Below are positions 25,320-34,265 of a stretch of 64,000 nucleotides of DNA, one piece after another. This DNA comes from an uncultured Pseudomonadales bacterium. GTDB lineage: Bacteria; Pseudomonadota; Gammaproteobacteria; Pseudomonadales; Pseudohongiellaceae. The DNA lies in the NCBI GenBank assembly GCA_943842505.1, contig CALTDI010000008.1:214330-278329 (forward strand). The letters run 5' to 3'. Each line of letters starts with the position of its first letter. Position 1 is the stretch's first letter. The translations under genes were made by a program, and so were the position numbers. The notes under the pieces are model-generated. The model ran no database searches. It was given only the letters and a program-made list of their open reading frames with translations, and was not told the origin of the DNA.

Positions 25320-26390
25320 ATGTTTCTTCCCCAATTACGACGCCTTTCTCTTGGGTTCACTGTTTCATTGCTTCTTCTCATAACTTCGCCGCTTGTGGCG
25401 CAGCAAGCTCAACTTGAATTGAGTGAGGCTATTGTCGATGCGAGCAGGCAGTTCATAGGGAGTCTAGATACTGCGCAGCGGGAGCAGGCGACTTACGAAT
25501 TTGGCTCTGAAGAACGCATAAATTGGCATTTTATTCCGCGCGCCCGACAGGGCATTGCGCTGAATGAATTAGAAGCAGCGCAACTAGTCGCTGCAAGGGA
25601 GCTGCTGCAGACGCTTTTCAGTGCCAAAGGATTTCAGAAAACCGAGAGCGTGCGTGACCTGGAAAATGTGCTTGCCATGTTGGAGCCAAATGGTCGGTTC
25701 GTGCGCGACCCTGATCTTTACTATCTTACTGTGTTCGGTGAGCCCGCTATGCAGGGCGCCTGGGGGATTCGCTATGAGGGACACCACCTCGCGTTTAACT
25801 GGACATTCATTGAGGGTGGTGGCATCGCGAGTACGCCGCAGTTCTTTGGTAGTAATCCGGCCGAGGTGCGCAGCGGGGATAAGCTGGGAACTCGCGTGCT
25901 GGCGGCAGAAGAAGATGCGGGAAGGCGCCTGGTGAAATCTCTGAGCGCAGCTCAATTGCGTGCCGCTCTGATTCCTGGCGACGCTCCCCGTGATATTTTT
26001 AGCGCTGCACAGAAGGAAATAGTGGCACTCGAAGACTTAGGCATAGCCTATGGTCTATTGGAGTCAGCGCAGCAGGAGATGCTGCTGGAGATTATTTCGG
26101 AAGTCGCCTCTGCGCAGGCAGAGACGGTTGCAGTCGCGAGAATGCAGCAGATAATAGATGACGGCATAGACGATGTTAAATTTGCCTGGATAGGCGGCAT
26201 GGAGCGGGGCGACGCGCACTATTATCGCGTGCAGGGAGTCAGCTTCTTAATCGAGTACGACAATACTCAGAACGATGCCAATCATATTCACCTGGTCTGG
26301 CGTGACTTCGATGGCGATTTTGGCAGAGACTTAATTCGCATGCACTACGACGCCGTCGCTGCTGAGCATGGGCCGGGTCATAGGCACTGA
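25320..26390 (+). CDS. Secreted DUF3500 protein
   Basis: A 356-residue exported protein (signal peptide 1-27). It matches the DUF3500 family in overall features: RINWHFIPRARQGIAL near the N-terminus, the central WGIRYEGHHLAFNWTFIEG (about 157-175), and the C-terminal YYRVQGVSFLIEYDNTQND with HIHLVWRDFDGDFG. The conserved His, Trp and Asp residues suggest an enzyme, but no reaction is established. It is followed 39 bp later by a PQQ sugar dehydrogenase, so the two may share a transcript. Confidence 0.87.
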   Translation: MFLPQLRRLSLGFTVSLLLLITSPLVAQQAQLELSEAIVDASRQFIGSLDTAQREQATYEFGSEERINWHFIPRARQGIALNELEAAQLVAARELLQTLFSAKGFQKTESVRDLENVLAMLEPNGRFVRDPDLYYLTVFGEPAMQGAWGIRYEGHHLAFNWTFIEGGGIASTPQFFGSNPAEVRSGDKLGTRVLAAEEDAGRRLVKSLSAAQLRAALIPGDAPRDIFSAAQKEIVALEDLGIAYGLLESAQQEMLLEIISEVASAQAETVAVARMQQIIDDGIDDVKFAWIGGMERGDAHYYRVQGVSFLIEYDNTQNDANHIHLVWRDFDGDFGRDLIRMHYDAVAAEHGPGHRH

Positions 26391-26429
26391 TAAGTAGTTA
26401 AAAAGAAGATTCGTACAATAGGAAAAGTT

Positions 26430-27635
26430 ATGACTATAAGAAAAATTCTAGCGCTGCCTCTGCTTACTGTCTCTCTGGTCTGGGGAGTATCTGCATTTGC
26501 TCAGAGCGCCTTCGTCGCACCGCCCTCTATTACCGAACCCCTGTTAGTGCCAACCTTTGAGATAGATCAGGTGAAATTAGTGCCCATTGCGACAGGGCTC
26601 GCTAATCCATGGGCCATGGCGTTTCGCGATAACGGCGATATCCTCATTACTGAGCGCTATACCGGTAAGTTGCGAGTGATTCGCGATGGAAAACTGCTAG
26701 AGAGAGACATACCTGGCGTGCCCGAGGTGTATTCGGCAGTCTTTCGCGCCGGCTTGATGGCGGTTGCGGTGCATCCCGACGACGATCAGATCGTCTACAT
26801 GACCTATACCAAAGCAATCATGCACGAGGGGGAGCCGAATCAGGCAGTGAGCCTGGTTCGTGGCCGATTGGTAGAAGACAATCTGGAAAACGTGGAAGAA
26901 ATTTTCGTTGCGAAGGGCGTGGATAGCGGTATCGCCGCCTCGGCATTGATGTTCGCTCCCGATGGCAAATTGATGATGTCGGTGGGCGGCTCCTATGTCT
27001 TTCTCGGCACCGGCGAATACGCCCAGGATCCCGAGGTGCACTACGGCAAGTTATTGCGGCTGAACGCCGACGGCAGCGCTCCCGATGACAACCCCTTCGT
27101 CGACTCGGATGAATTCCTGCCGGAGGTTTATTCGGTAGGCCATCGCAATCAATTAGGTATCGCATTGCACCCCGAGACGGGTCAGCTCTGGGCTAGTGAG
27201 AACGGTCCGCAGGGTGGCGATGAGGCGAATATAATCGAACCGGGTAAGAACTACGGCTGGCCGTTGGCCTCCTATAGCCGAAATTATCGGGGCGATTGGG
27301 TTTCGCAGACACCCTGGAGAGAAGAGTTCGAGAGCCCCACGGTAGTATGGTGGCCTTCGATAGCGCCTTCTGCATTGACTTTTTATAGCGGAGAACATTT
27401 TCCCGAGTGGCAGGGGAATCTATTCGTAGGCTCTATGATGGAGGGGAGAATTCCAGGTACGGGTCATCTGCAGCGCATCGTTTTCAATAGTAGAGGCCAG
27501 GAGATTCGCCGCGAGAGTTTGTTGACCGAACTCAAACACCGCGTAAGAGATGTTATGCAGGGGCCAGACGGATACCTCTACGTGCTTACCGATGAGGAAG
27601 ACGGTGCCCTGATACGTGTCGAGCGGGCAGATTAG
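26430..27635 (+). CDS. PQQ-dependent aldose sugar dehydrogenase (YliI-like)
   Basis: A 401-residue six-bladed propeller of the soluble glucose/sorbosone dehydrogenase family, with signal peptide (ending AFAQ). Family motifs: GLANPWAMAF, ITERYTGKLRVI, VGHRNQLGIALHP (about 237-249), SENGPQGGDEAN and NYGWPLASY. It oxidises aldoses in the periplasm using PQQ. The first motif normally has His before Pro-Trp; here it is Asn, which could alter activity. No PQQ biosynthesis genes are in the window. Confidence 0.92.
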   Translation: MTIRKILALPLLTVSLVWGVSAFAQSAFVAPPSITEPLLVPTFEIDQVKLVPIATGLANPWAMAFRDNGDILITERYTGKLRVIRDGKLLERDIPGVPEVYSAVFRAGLMAVAVHPDDDQIVYMTYTKAIMHEGEPNQAVSLVRGRLVEDNLENVEEIFVAKGVDSGIAASALMFAPDGKLMMSVGGSYVFLGTGEYAQDPEVHYGKLLRLNADGSAPDDNPFVDSDEFLPEVYSVGHRNQLGIALHPETGQLWASENGPQGGDEANIIEPGKNYGWPLASYSRNYRGDWVSQTPWREEFESPTVVWWPSIAPSALTFYSGEHFPEWQGNLFVGSMMEGRIPGTGHLQRIVFNSRGQEIRRESLLTELKHRVRDVMQGPDGYLYVLTDEEDGALIRVERAD

Positions 27636-27785
27636 TCTGGCTGTTGTCACTATTGAACTCATGCATACCCTCAGCTAATTACAGACGCACGAAGAGCCCT
27701 GTAGTTAGCCAGCAGCTCTTGCCCCCGTAGATGTGATCGGGAACCTTCAATTGCATCGACGCATAATCGGAAGCGAAGCTTAGCC

Positions 27786-28169
27786 TTGAAAGAATGTAAT
27801 CAGTGCGGAAAATGCTGCACGAAGTATGGCGGTGACGGCCTGTCTGTATCGGAAGCGGAGCTAGAACTGTGGGAGACCTTCAGGCCCGACCTCTATGAAT
27901 ATGTGCGCGATGGGGAAATTTGGAAGAATCCTGACACCGGCGAGCAGATGGGACGTTGTCCATGGCTAAGGCAGGTGCCGAATCAAGATAGGTATACCTG
28001 CGATATCTATCTCGATCGTCCAGATGACTGCAAATTTTATCCGGTTACTATCGAGCAGATGGTGGAGGATGAATGCGAAATGTTAGAGGTTCAGGATCTG
28101 GCTAATCCGAAGCAGGCACAAAAAAGCTTAGATAAAGTCATGTCAGAAAGCCGACCCCCTTGTAGCTGA
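27786..28169 (+). CDS. YkgJ-type cysteine-cluster protein
   Basis: A 127-residue protein with the N-terminal CNQCGKCC cluster and later Cys in GRCPWL, YTCDIYLDRPDDCKFYP, the pattern of the YkgJ / zinc- or iron-chelating (CxxCxxCC) family. The start is TTG 27786; ATG codons near it are out of frame. The metal and role are not known. The C-terminal third is acidic and ends in a lone Cys. Confidence 0.85.
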   Translation: MKECNQCGKCCTKYGGDGLSVSEAELELWETFRPDLYEYVRDGEIWKNPDTGEQMGRCPWLRQVPNQDRYTCDIYLDRPDDCKFYPVTIEQMVEDECEMLEVQDLANPKQAQKSLDKVMSESRPPCS

Positions 28170-28194
28170 CTCGAAGAGAAAGTCGAAAGTGGGT

Positions 28195-29754
28195 TTAAGG
28201 ACGGGGCGTACGGGATTTAGGACCGAGCTGGCTTGGCAGCAATTCATAAGCCTGTTCGATCCACTCACATAGCAGTGGCCGCGTATCTCGCGGGTCTATA
28301 ATTTCTTCGATGCCGAATGCCTCGGCCGTCCTAAGGGGTGATCGATATTGCTCTAACATATCTTCTAATTCACGCCGTCGGGCAGCGGGGTCGTCCGCGG
28401 ATTCGATATCTCGGCGATATGCCGCCTGGACACCGCCCTCTATTGGCAGGGAGCCCCAGTCAGCGGAAGGCCAGGCATAGCGTAGGTTGAGTCGGTCGGC
28501 ATTGCCGTGCCCGGCGCCAGCGACACCATAACAGCGACGCACTATGACAGAGACCCAGGGTATTGAAGCCTGGTAGCAGGCCATCAGGGCGCGACTGCCC
28601 AGTCGCACAGTGCCTTCCTCTTCCGCCTTCCTGCCGATCAGGAAACCTGGATTGTCTACCAGATTGAGAACGGGGATATGGAAGGTATCGCACAGATCCA
28701 CGAAACGCATCATCTTCTCCGATGCGGTGGCATTCACGGCGCCGCCATGGTGATGGGTGTCATTAGCCATGATACCGACGGCATATCCGTTCAGGCGTGC
28801 CAGCCCTACAGCTAGCGATTCTCCATAGTTTGGATTTATCTCAAAGAAGCTATCGAGATCGACTACCGAATTGATGATATCCCTTATCTGGTACATCTGT
28901 CGCCTGTCTCTAGGTATGGCGGAAAGCAGGGATTCGTCTCTGCGCTCTATGGAGTCTGAATTTTTTATTCGGGGAGGTGCTTGCCAAACATTCTGTGGTA
29001 AGTAGGAGAGGAACTGCGCAATAGTAGCGAATGCCTCCTGTTCTGTTTCGACTTCATTATCGACGGCGCCGCTGCCATTTGCGTGAATAGCGGAGCCACC
29101 AAGATCGTTCTTCTCTATCGGTTTGCCAAACCCGCGTTCAACGACGGGAGGGCCAGCTACAAACAACTGGCTAGTGTCTTTAATCATCAGAGAAAAGTGA
29201 GAGATGGTTGTGCGTACCGCGCCAAGGCCAGCTACCGAGCCCATACACGCGCAGACAACGGGAACATTCCCCATGAGCTGCATCGTGGTCTCGAAGCCAT
29301 GCAGCGCGGGGACATAGGAGTGACCAACCATTTCCAGTGTCTTCACGGAGCCGCCACCGCCGCTGCCATCGATGAGTCTAACCAGAGGTAGGCGCATCTC
29401 CAGGGCATAGCGCTCCCCATAACCCGATTTGTCGCCAATCTTGGCGTCGGCGGCACCACCGCGAACGGTGAAGTCGTCACCGCCGATGACTACCCGTCTG
29501 CTGTTAATTCGGGCTGTGCCAAGGACAAAATTTGAGGGCGTAAAATCTTCTAGCTGACCGTCATCGCCGTAATTAGCCTTGCCTGCCAATGCGCCAATCT
29601 CATGAAATGAGCCGCTGTCGGCGAGGGCGTCGATGCGTTCTCTAACGGTAAGTCGCCCGTTGTCATGTTGGCGCGCAATGCGTTCTTCGCCGCCCATGGC
29701 GGCCGCCAGTTTTTCGCGGCGCCTTAATTCATCTACTTCGTCTTGCCAGCTCAT
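28195..29754 (-). CDS. Acyl-CoA carboxylase carboxyltransferase (beta) subunit
   Basis: A 519-residue crotonase-fold carboxyltransferase of the propionyl/methylcrotonyl-CoA carboxylase beta family. It has RERIDALADSGSFHEIGALAG near the N-terminus, the acyl-CoA oxyanion region SVAGLGAVRTT, and the biotin-side LNLVDNPGFLIGRKAE and GVAGAGHGN. AAGGAG precedes the ATG. The partner biotin carboxylase / carrier subunit is not in the window. Branched-chain or propionyl substrates are possible, but assignment needs the partner. Confidence 0.9.
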   Translation of the reverse strand: MSWQDEVDELRRREKLAAAMGGEERIARQHDNGRLTVRERIDALADSGSFHEIGALAGKANYGDDGQLEDFTPSNFVLGTARINSRRVVIGGDDFTVRGGAADAKIGDKSGYGERYALEMRLPLVRLIDGSGGGGSVKTLEMVGHSYVPALHGFETTMQLMGNVPVVCACMGSVAGLGAVRTTISHFSLMIKDTSQLFVAGPPVVERGFGKPIEKNDLGGSAIHANGSGAVDNEVETEQEAFATIAQFLSYLPQNVWQAPPRIKNSDSIERRDESLLSAIPRDRRQMYQIRDIINSVVDLDSFFEINPNYGESLAVGLARLNGYAVGIMANDTHHHGGAVNATASEKMMRFVDLCDTFHIPVLNLVDNPGFLIGRKAEEEGTVRLGSRALMACYQASIPWVSVIVRRCYGVAGAGHGNADRLNLRYAWPSADWGSLPIEGGVQAAYRRDIESADDPAARRRELEDMLEQYRSPLRTAEAFGIEEIIDPRDTRPLLCEWIEQAYELLPSQLGPKSRTPRP

Positions 29755-29982
29755 GTTCTCTCCTTAGCCGCGATAACTTAGAGTAATCCAACTTCTGGTG
29801 CAAGCTGCGATACTGGACTATAGATTCCTGTCGGCTTAGTGATTCAAAATTACTGGATATCCAGTCGAATTGCTGTTGTGTTTGTCAAACGCGTAGAAAA
29901 AGTGCTCTGCTCGCGCGAGTAATCTACTAGGACAAGCTCCGAGTTAGGTAGCAGAATAGCGATAGATCAGGAGTAGTAAAAT

Positions 29983-30132
29983 ATGACAGGTAACGAAAAA
30001 GATAACGAAGCACACTCAGAGCCTGAAAGCGACGAGCCAAAAAAGAAGCCCGATTTAGACGACACAATATCCCGTTTACTACGAAGGAAGGCGGTCGTGG
30101 ATGCAGAGGAAGGCGACGACGCTGAAGAGTAG
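29983..30132 (+). CDS. Small acidic hypothetical protein (49 aa)
   Basis: ATG 29983 has AGGAG 9 bases upstream. The product is highly charged: an acidic N-terminal half with Glu/Asp/Ser and KKKPD, one amphipathic basic segment (DTISRLLRRKAVVD, about 27-40) and an acidic tail EEGDDAEE. No membrane segment. The good ribosome site and charge pattern favour a real gene over chance; the minus-strand frames across it look like shadows. A GC-rich hairpin follows 20 bp later. Function unknown. Confidence 0.6.
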   Translation: MTGNEKDNEAHSEPESDEPKKKPDLDDTISRLLRRKAVVDAEEGDDAEE

Positions 30133-30153
30133 CGACTAAGACTGTAAACATTA

Positions 30154-30173
30154 AGGGGCGTGAAGATGCCCCT
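30154..30173. terminator. Putative terminator hairpin between convergent genes
   Basis: AGGGGC (30154-30159) pairs with GCCCCT (30168-30173); a weak T-rich tail exists only on the minus strand. Confidence 0.45.
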
Positions 30174-30182
30174 CAAGTGCTG

Positions 30183-31058
30183 CTATTTTGCGCCGGTAGT
30201 TTTTCCCAAGAACGGTACTAGTGTAGGAGTGTTGGCGACATATTCAACATAGTTAGGGTTGTCTCCCCAACGCTTCAGTCCACTTTCTTCCAACAGCTTG
30301 ACCCCGCTTATCTTAATCAGCAGTAGGGCCACAAATATTGGCGATATAAGTGTGACATATTGCCATCCAATCAATGTTGGTAGAGCGATTACGGTTATGC
30401 CAATCCAGAGTATGATCTCACCGAAGTAATTCGGATGACGAGAAACCGACCACAAACCTTCTGTTATAAATTTTTCCTTATTGTCCGGATTTTTCCGGAA
30501 TAAAGATTTTTGTCTGTCAGCAACTACTTCGATACCAAAGCCTAGTATCCACAGAGCAACACCCGCGTAGAAGAACACATCCAATGCAACTTGAGTTACT
30601 GCAGTTATCGCCGCTAATCCGGCAGCCATGGTGATGAACACCCAGGCTCCACCCAGTGTCCAGGTAAACATGTAGCGGAAGAATTTGGTTTTGATCTCAT
30701 CGAAGCGTCGATCTTTACCGTCTTTCTTAACTCGCATAAACAGGAAACTGCCTAGCCGTATCGCCCAGATAGCAATTAGAGTGCAAACCACTAGGCTGCG
30801 GGTATCCATATCTGGGTGAAAGATGAGGGCAACGGCGATGGTCGATATGTAGGAGATCGACCCGGTCAGATCGAAATAATGTTCCGTCTGATAGATATAC
30901 GAAGGGATGAAGATTATCCAGTGCAGTATAAAGCCAACGCTGGCACACACAAGGAATAATGGTATCTCACCAGCCGCTATGCTGCCTTGACTGCCAGCGA
31001 GGGCGATTGCGCCACTAATTACTAGAACTATGAGTATGCCGATAATAGGTTTAATCAT
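30183..31058 (-). CDS. DUF1295 / steroid 5-alpha-reductase-like membrane protein
   Basis: A 291-residue polytopic protein. The C-terminal part carries the family's signature: EGLWSVSRHPNYFGEIILWIG (motifs WSVSRHPNYFGE), then LLEESGLKRWGDNPNYVEYVANTPTLVPF. This is the DUF1295 branch of the 3-oxo-5-alpha-steroid 4-dehydrogenase superfamily, which also includes isoprenylcysteine methyltransferases. The helical hairpins and His/Asn/Tyr suggest NADPH-dependent reduction of a lipid enone or methyl transfer; which is unknown. Confidence 0.88.
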   Translation of the reverse strand: MIKPIIGILIVLVISGAIALAGSQGSIAAGEIPLFLVCASVGFILHWIIFIPSYIYQTEHYFDLTGSISYISTIAVALIFHPDMDTRSLVVCTLIAIWAIRLGSFLFMRVKKDGKDRRFDEIKTKFFRYMFTWTLGGAWVFITMAAGLAAITAVTQVALDVFFYAGVALWILGFGIEVVADRQKSLFRKNPDNKEKFITEGLWSVSRHPNYFGEIILWIGITVIALPTLIGWQYVTLISPIFVALLLIKISGVKLLEESGLKRWGDNPNYVEYVANTPTLVPFLGKTTGAK

Positions 31059-31207
31059 GGGCTGGTTTCCGGAACGCTTCGTTCTCTTTGTTATTGTTAA
31101 CTGTATCCTTTATACGAGTGATTAACAGTAATTGGATCACAGCGGTTGATTTTGGAATGTTGCCGAGTTGTGTGTTCGACAGCTACGCTTGGGCCAATAG
31201 CCCTGTC

Positions 31208-32077
31208 TTAATCGACAATGCCAGTGCCCATCTTCTTTCGCTTCGCCGGAATATCTACGAACTCCGCGGCTCGTTTCTCGGAAGCCGCGGTCATCGCTTC
31301 CATTATCTCGGCGTTCTGCAACATGCTCGCATTCCAGATGCCGATATAGTCTAGGCCGTCTGCCGTACTGTGATCCCGTGAATAATTGATAATGCGTTTG
31401 CTGCCATAAATGGCCAGCGGTGCTTTGTTCGCTATCTGTTCGGCGATTTTCATTACCTCAAGCAGCAGCGATTCTTGATCTGCAAAAATAGCGTTTATAA
31501 AGCCAAGTGACTTTGCCTCGACTGCCGACATGCGGCGACCTGTATAGGCGAGTTCTTTGACCACACCTTCTGGTAACAGCTTTGTAATACGCGGGAAGGT
31601 GCCAACATCTGCCGTCATCCCGATATTGATTTCGAAGATAGTCAGGAAACTGTCGGCGGTCATGTAGCGCATATCGCATGCAGTTATTAGATCGACGCCA
31701 CCACCGATGACACCGCCCTGTATAGCCGCTAGTACCGGGACCCTGCATTCCTCGAGACAGGTAAAGGTTTGTTGCAGGTAATTGACCGTGTCATACAGCT
31801 TTGCGCCATGAACCCGGTTTTGTTTCTCTATAACTTTTGGGTCGTCACTGGGTTCGGCATTGTTACTAAATACCGCTGTGTCGATGCCAGATGTGAAGTG
31901 AGGCCCAGTAGATGAAATAACGATGACGCGTGCCTGTGCATTTCCATCGAGCTCTCTTACTATGTCGGGTAACTCATCCCAAAATTCAGGAATCATACTA
32001 TTTCTTTTTTCGGGGCGATTCAGAACGATATGGGCGATCTTATTCTTAACGGTTACGTCGAAACACTTATAACTCAC
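31208..32077 (-). CDS. Crotonase, dienoyl-CoA isomerase-like
   Basis: A 289-residue crotonase-fold protein starting at GTG 32077 (GGAG upstream). It has RPEKRNSM, the oxyanion Gly-rich GGVIGGGVD and LAYTGRRMSAVEAKSLG. The three acidic residues used by rat delta3,5-delta2,4-dienoyl-CoA isomerase align here: Asp in GGGVD, Glu in FEIN and Asp in TADVG, with the same spacings (20 and 8). That supports double-bond isomerisation in unsaturated fatty-acid breakdown rather than hydration. An acyl-CoA ligase and a carboxylase subunit lie within 4 kb. Confidence 0.85.
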   Translation of the reverse strand: MSYKCFDVTVKNKIAHIVLNRPEKRNSMIPEFWDELPDIVRELDGNAQARVIVISSTGPHFTSGIDTAVFSNNAEPSDDPKVIEKQNRVHGAKLYDTVNYLQQTFTCLEECRVPVLAAIQGGVIGGGVDLITACDMRYMTADSFLTIFEINIGMTADVGTFPRITKLLPEGVVKELAYTGRRMSAVEAKSLGFINAIFADQESLLLEVMKIAEQIANKAPLAIYGSKRIINYSRDHSTADGLDYIGIWNASMLQNAEIMEAMTAASEKRAAEFVDIPAKRKKMGTGIVD

Positions 32078-32106
32078 AGCTTAACTCCAATAGTAATGTT
32101 AATGTT

Positions 32107-32754
32107 CTAGCGGCAGTGGAACGCGATAGTATCAGTACCGGCGCTGATATTCTGCACCGGAGCGCCCCCAGATCTTATGCCAGCATTGGCTAATCGTCGG
32201 CGTCTGTCGGTCATGTAGGCGTTGAATCGAGACAGAGAAGTTTCATCCAGTAGCGATTCGATATCATGCAATACCACGCGATAGTACTTGGCAATAAATC
32301 TTTTGGTAAGTTGTTCTCGTGCCTTATAGGCTGCAAGCGCCTCGACTATGCGCTCTTCACCCAGTTCTGAAGACGACTCCCACGCGCTGCACATCGCTTG
32401 AACATTTTGTAATTCGCTGCCGTTGATAAAGCCGCGGGCATTGGAAATAGTAATGAATATCTCCTGCAGCTGATCCGCATTGAGGCCGATACGGGCCTGC
32501 GTGTTTTCTGGCTCGCTGCTTATCTCTTGCATTAGCCGGTTTAGAACAGCTCTGTCTATTTCTTCTGCAGCAAGAGTCTCGACTAGAACGGTTAAATCTC
32601 TAGGCTTGGAACTTCTGTAGGTTTCAATCGCTTTGTTCTTGTCGAGGATTTCGGGGGCGGGGTCATTCTGAGAGGCAACAGTATTTGTCTGTGCGAGACT
32701 GTTTGCAGAGAACAGGCAAATCAGAAAAATGATCTGAAGGCGGGGTGAAGGCAT
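32107..32754 (-). CDS. Secreted hypothetical protein
   Basis: A 215-residue protein with signal peptide (1-21, ending NSLAQ). The mature part is helix-rich with charged segments (KAIETYRSSKPRDLTVLVETLAAEE shows as several helices) and two Cys, one near the C-terminal end (AFHCR). I recognise no family. It ends 29 bp before the crotonase gene start on the same strand and may be co-transcribed with it, but no link is evident. Confidence 0.72.
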   Translation of the reverse strand: MPSPRLQIIFLICLFSANSLAQTNTVASQNDPAPEILDKNKAIETYRSSKPRDLTVLVETLAAEEIDRAVLNRLMQEISSEPENTQARIGLNADQLQEIFITISNARGFINGSELQNVQAMCSAWESSSELGEERIVEALAAYKAREQLTKRFIAKYYRVVLHDIESLLDETSLSRFNAYMTDRRRRLANAGIRSGGAPVQNISAGTDTIAFHCR

Positions 32755-32860
32755 AGGAAACTTTTAGAGCCGTTTGACACACAGTAATATCTTTAGACTA
32801 CTTGCTTTTTCGGGTTCTCGCTAGGTCTGAGGCCTATTGGCAGGCTTCTTTACCTAGTGA

Positions 32861-34183
32861 CTAGTCAGCAACAGCGCCATATAGATCGTACTCGTCAGCA
32901 TCATGAATCTTAACCTGGATAAAGTCTCCAGCTTCGACCCGTGGGTCGGGCTCCAAGAATACATTGCCGTCGATCTCAGGCGCGTCTGCAGCAGACCGCG
33001 CAACAATACCTTCCGCATTGGCTTCATCTACTAATACTTCCAGTTTCTGACCGATCTTTGCCTGTAATTTCTGTGTACTAATTTCCTGCTGTGTTTCCAT
33101 GAAGCGTTCCCAGCGTTCCTGTTTCAATTCTTCGGGAACGTGATTGTCGAGATCATTGGCAGCGGCGCCCTCGACGGGGGAATATTGAAAGCAGCCTACC
33201 CGATCTAGCTGCGCGATCTGCAGAAATTGCAGGAGTTCTTCAAAATCGGCATCGGTCTCACCCGGGAATCCTACTATGAAGGTGCTACGCAGTGTGATGT
33301 CGGGACAGAGTTCGCGCCATGTGCGAATCCTGTCTAAGGTCTTCTCGGTTGCGGCGGGTCGCTTCATCGCCTTCAGTACGGACAGGCTCGCGTGCTGGAA
33401 GGGTATATCCAGATAGGGCAAAATTTTCCCTTCGGCCATCAGGGGGATAATTTTGTCCACGTGGGGATAGGGATAGACATAGTGCAGACGAACCCAGATG
33501 CCTAGCTGTGCGAGAGCCTCGCACAGTCCCTGCATGCTCGCCTTGACTGGTTGTCCCTGCCAGAAACCGGTTTGATATTTGGTATCTACGCCGTAGGCGC
33601 TGGTGTCCTGAGAGATGACCAATAGTTCTCGCACGCCAGCGTTGGCTAGTCTCTCTGCCTCATCGAGTACATCGCCAACTGGGCGACTAACGAGGTCGCC
33701 ACGCATCGAAGGGATGATGCAGAAGCTGCAGCGATGATTGCATCCTTCAGAAATTTTCAAGTAGGCGTAGTGTCTGGGTGTTAGTTTGATGCCGTGTGCA
33801 GGCACGAGATCGATAAAGGGATCATGAGACTTATTCTGTGGAAGAAAGTTATGCACCTGATTCACGACCTGTTCGTAGGCGGCCGGTCCCGTTACTCCCA
33901 AGACTTTGGGGTGTGCATTGGTGATAATTTCACTCTGCGCTCCCATGCAACCGGTAACCAGTACCTTGCCATTCTCGGCAATAGCCTCGCCGATGGCGTC
34001 CAGAGATTCCTGTTTCGCACTATCGATGAAGCCGCAGGTATTCACCACTACAAGGTCAGCGTCGTCGTAACTGGGCACGATGTCGTAGCCGTCAGATTTT
34101 AGTTGCGTGAGGATGCGCTCGGAATCTACTAGTGCTTTTGGACATCCTAGAGAGACGAAGCCGACTTTGTTACTTGATGACAT
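32861..34183 (-). CDS. rimO: Ribosomal protein S12 methylthiotransferase
   Basis: Radical-SAM enzyme that adds a methylthio group to Asp of ribosomal protein S12. Three N-terminal Cys for the auxiliary cluster are in [20 protein letters not shown] and VTGCMGA; the SAM cluster is CNHRCSFC; a TRAM domain closes the chain (KLEVLVDE ... [18 protein letters not shown]). I chose ATG 34183 ([16 protein letters not shown], 440 residues) over ATG 34201 and 34228, because family members begin close to this point; none has a strong ribosome site. A TATAAT and palindrome lie just upstream. Confidence 0.96.
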   Translation of the reverse strand: MSSSNKVGFVSLGCPKALVDSERILTQLKSDGYDIVPSYDDADLVVVNTCGFIDSAKQESLDAIGEAIAENGKVLVTGCMGAQSEIITNAHPKVLGVTGPAAYEQVVNQVHNFLPQNKSHDPFIDLVPAHGIKLTPRHYAYLKISEGCNHRCSFCIIPSMRGDLVSRPVGDVLDEAERLANAGVRELLVISQDTSAYGVDTKYQTGFWQGQPVKASMQGLCEALAQLGIWVRLHYVYPYPHVDKIIPLMAEGKILPYLDIPFQHASLSVLKAMKRPAATEKTLDRIRTWRELCPDITLRSTFIVGFPGETDADFEELLQFLQIAQLDRVGCFQYSPVEGAAANDLDNHVPEELKQERWERFMETQQEISTQKLQAKIGQKLEVLVDEANAEGIVARSAADAPEIDGNVFLEPDPRVEAGDFIQVKIHDADEYDLYGAVAD

Positions 34184-34217
34184 GGAAGATAGGGCCTGCA
34201 TAATTGCTGGGAGCAGG

Positions 34218-34244
34218 ATTATAGCCAATTCAGGATTGAATTGG
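34218..34244 (-). promoter_or_regulatory. rimO promoter -10 with overlapping palindrome
   Basis: On the minus strand a perfect TATAAT lies at 34223-34218. Immediately upstream is the palindrome CCAATTCA-ATCC-TGAATTGG (34225-34244), exactly in the -10/-35 spacer, where a repressor would block RNA polymerase. No good -35 box is seen. Confidence 0.5.
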
Positions 34245-34265
34245 CATGAGTGAATCCCTCAATGC

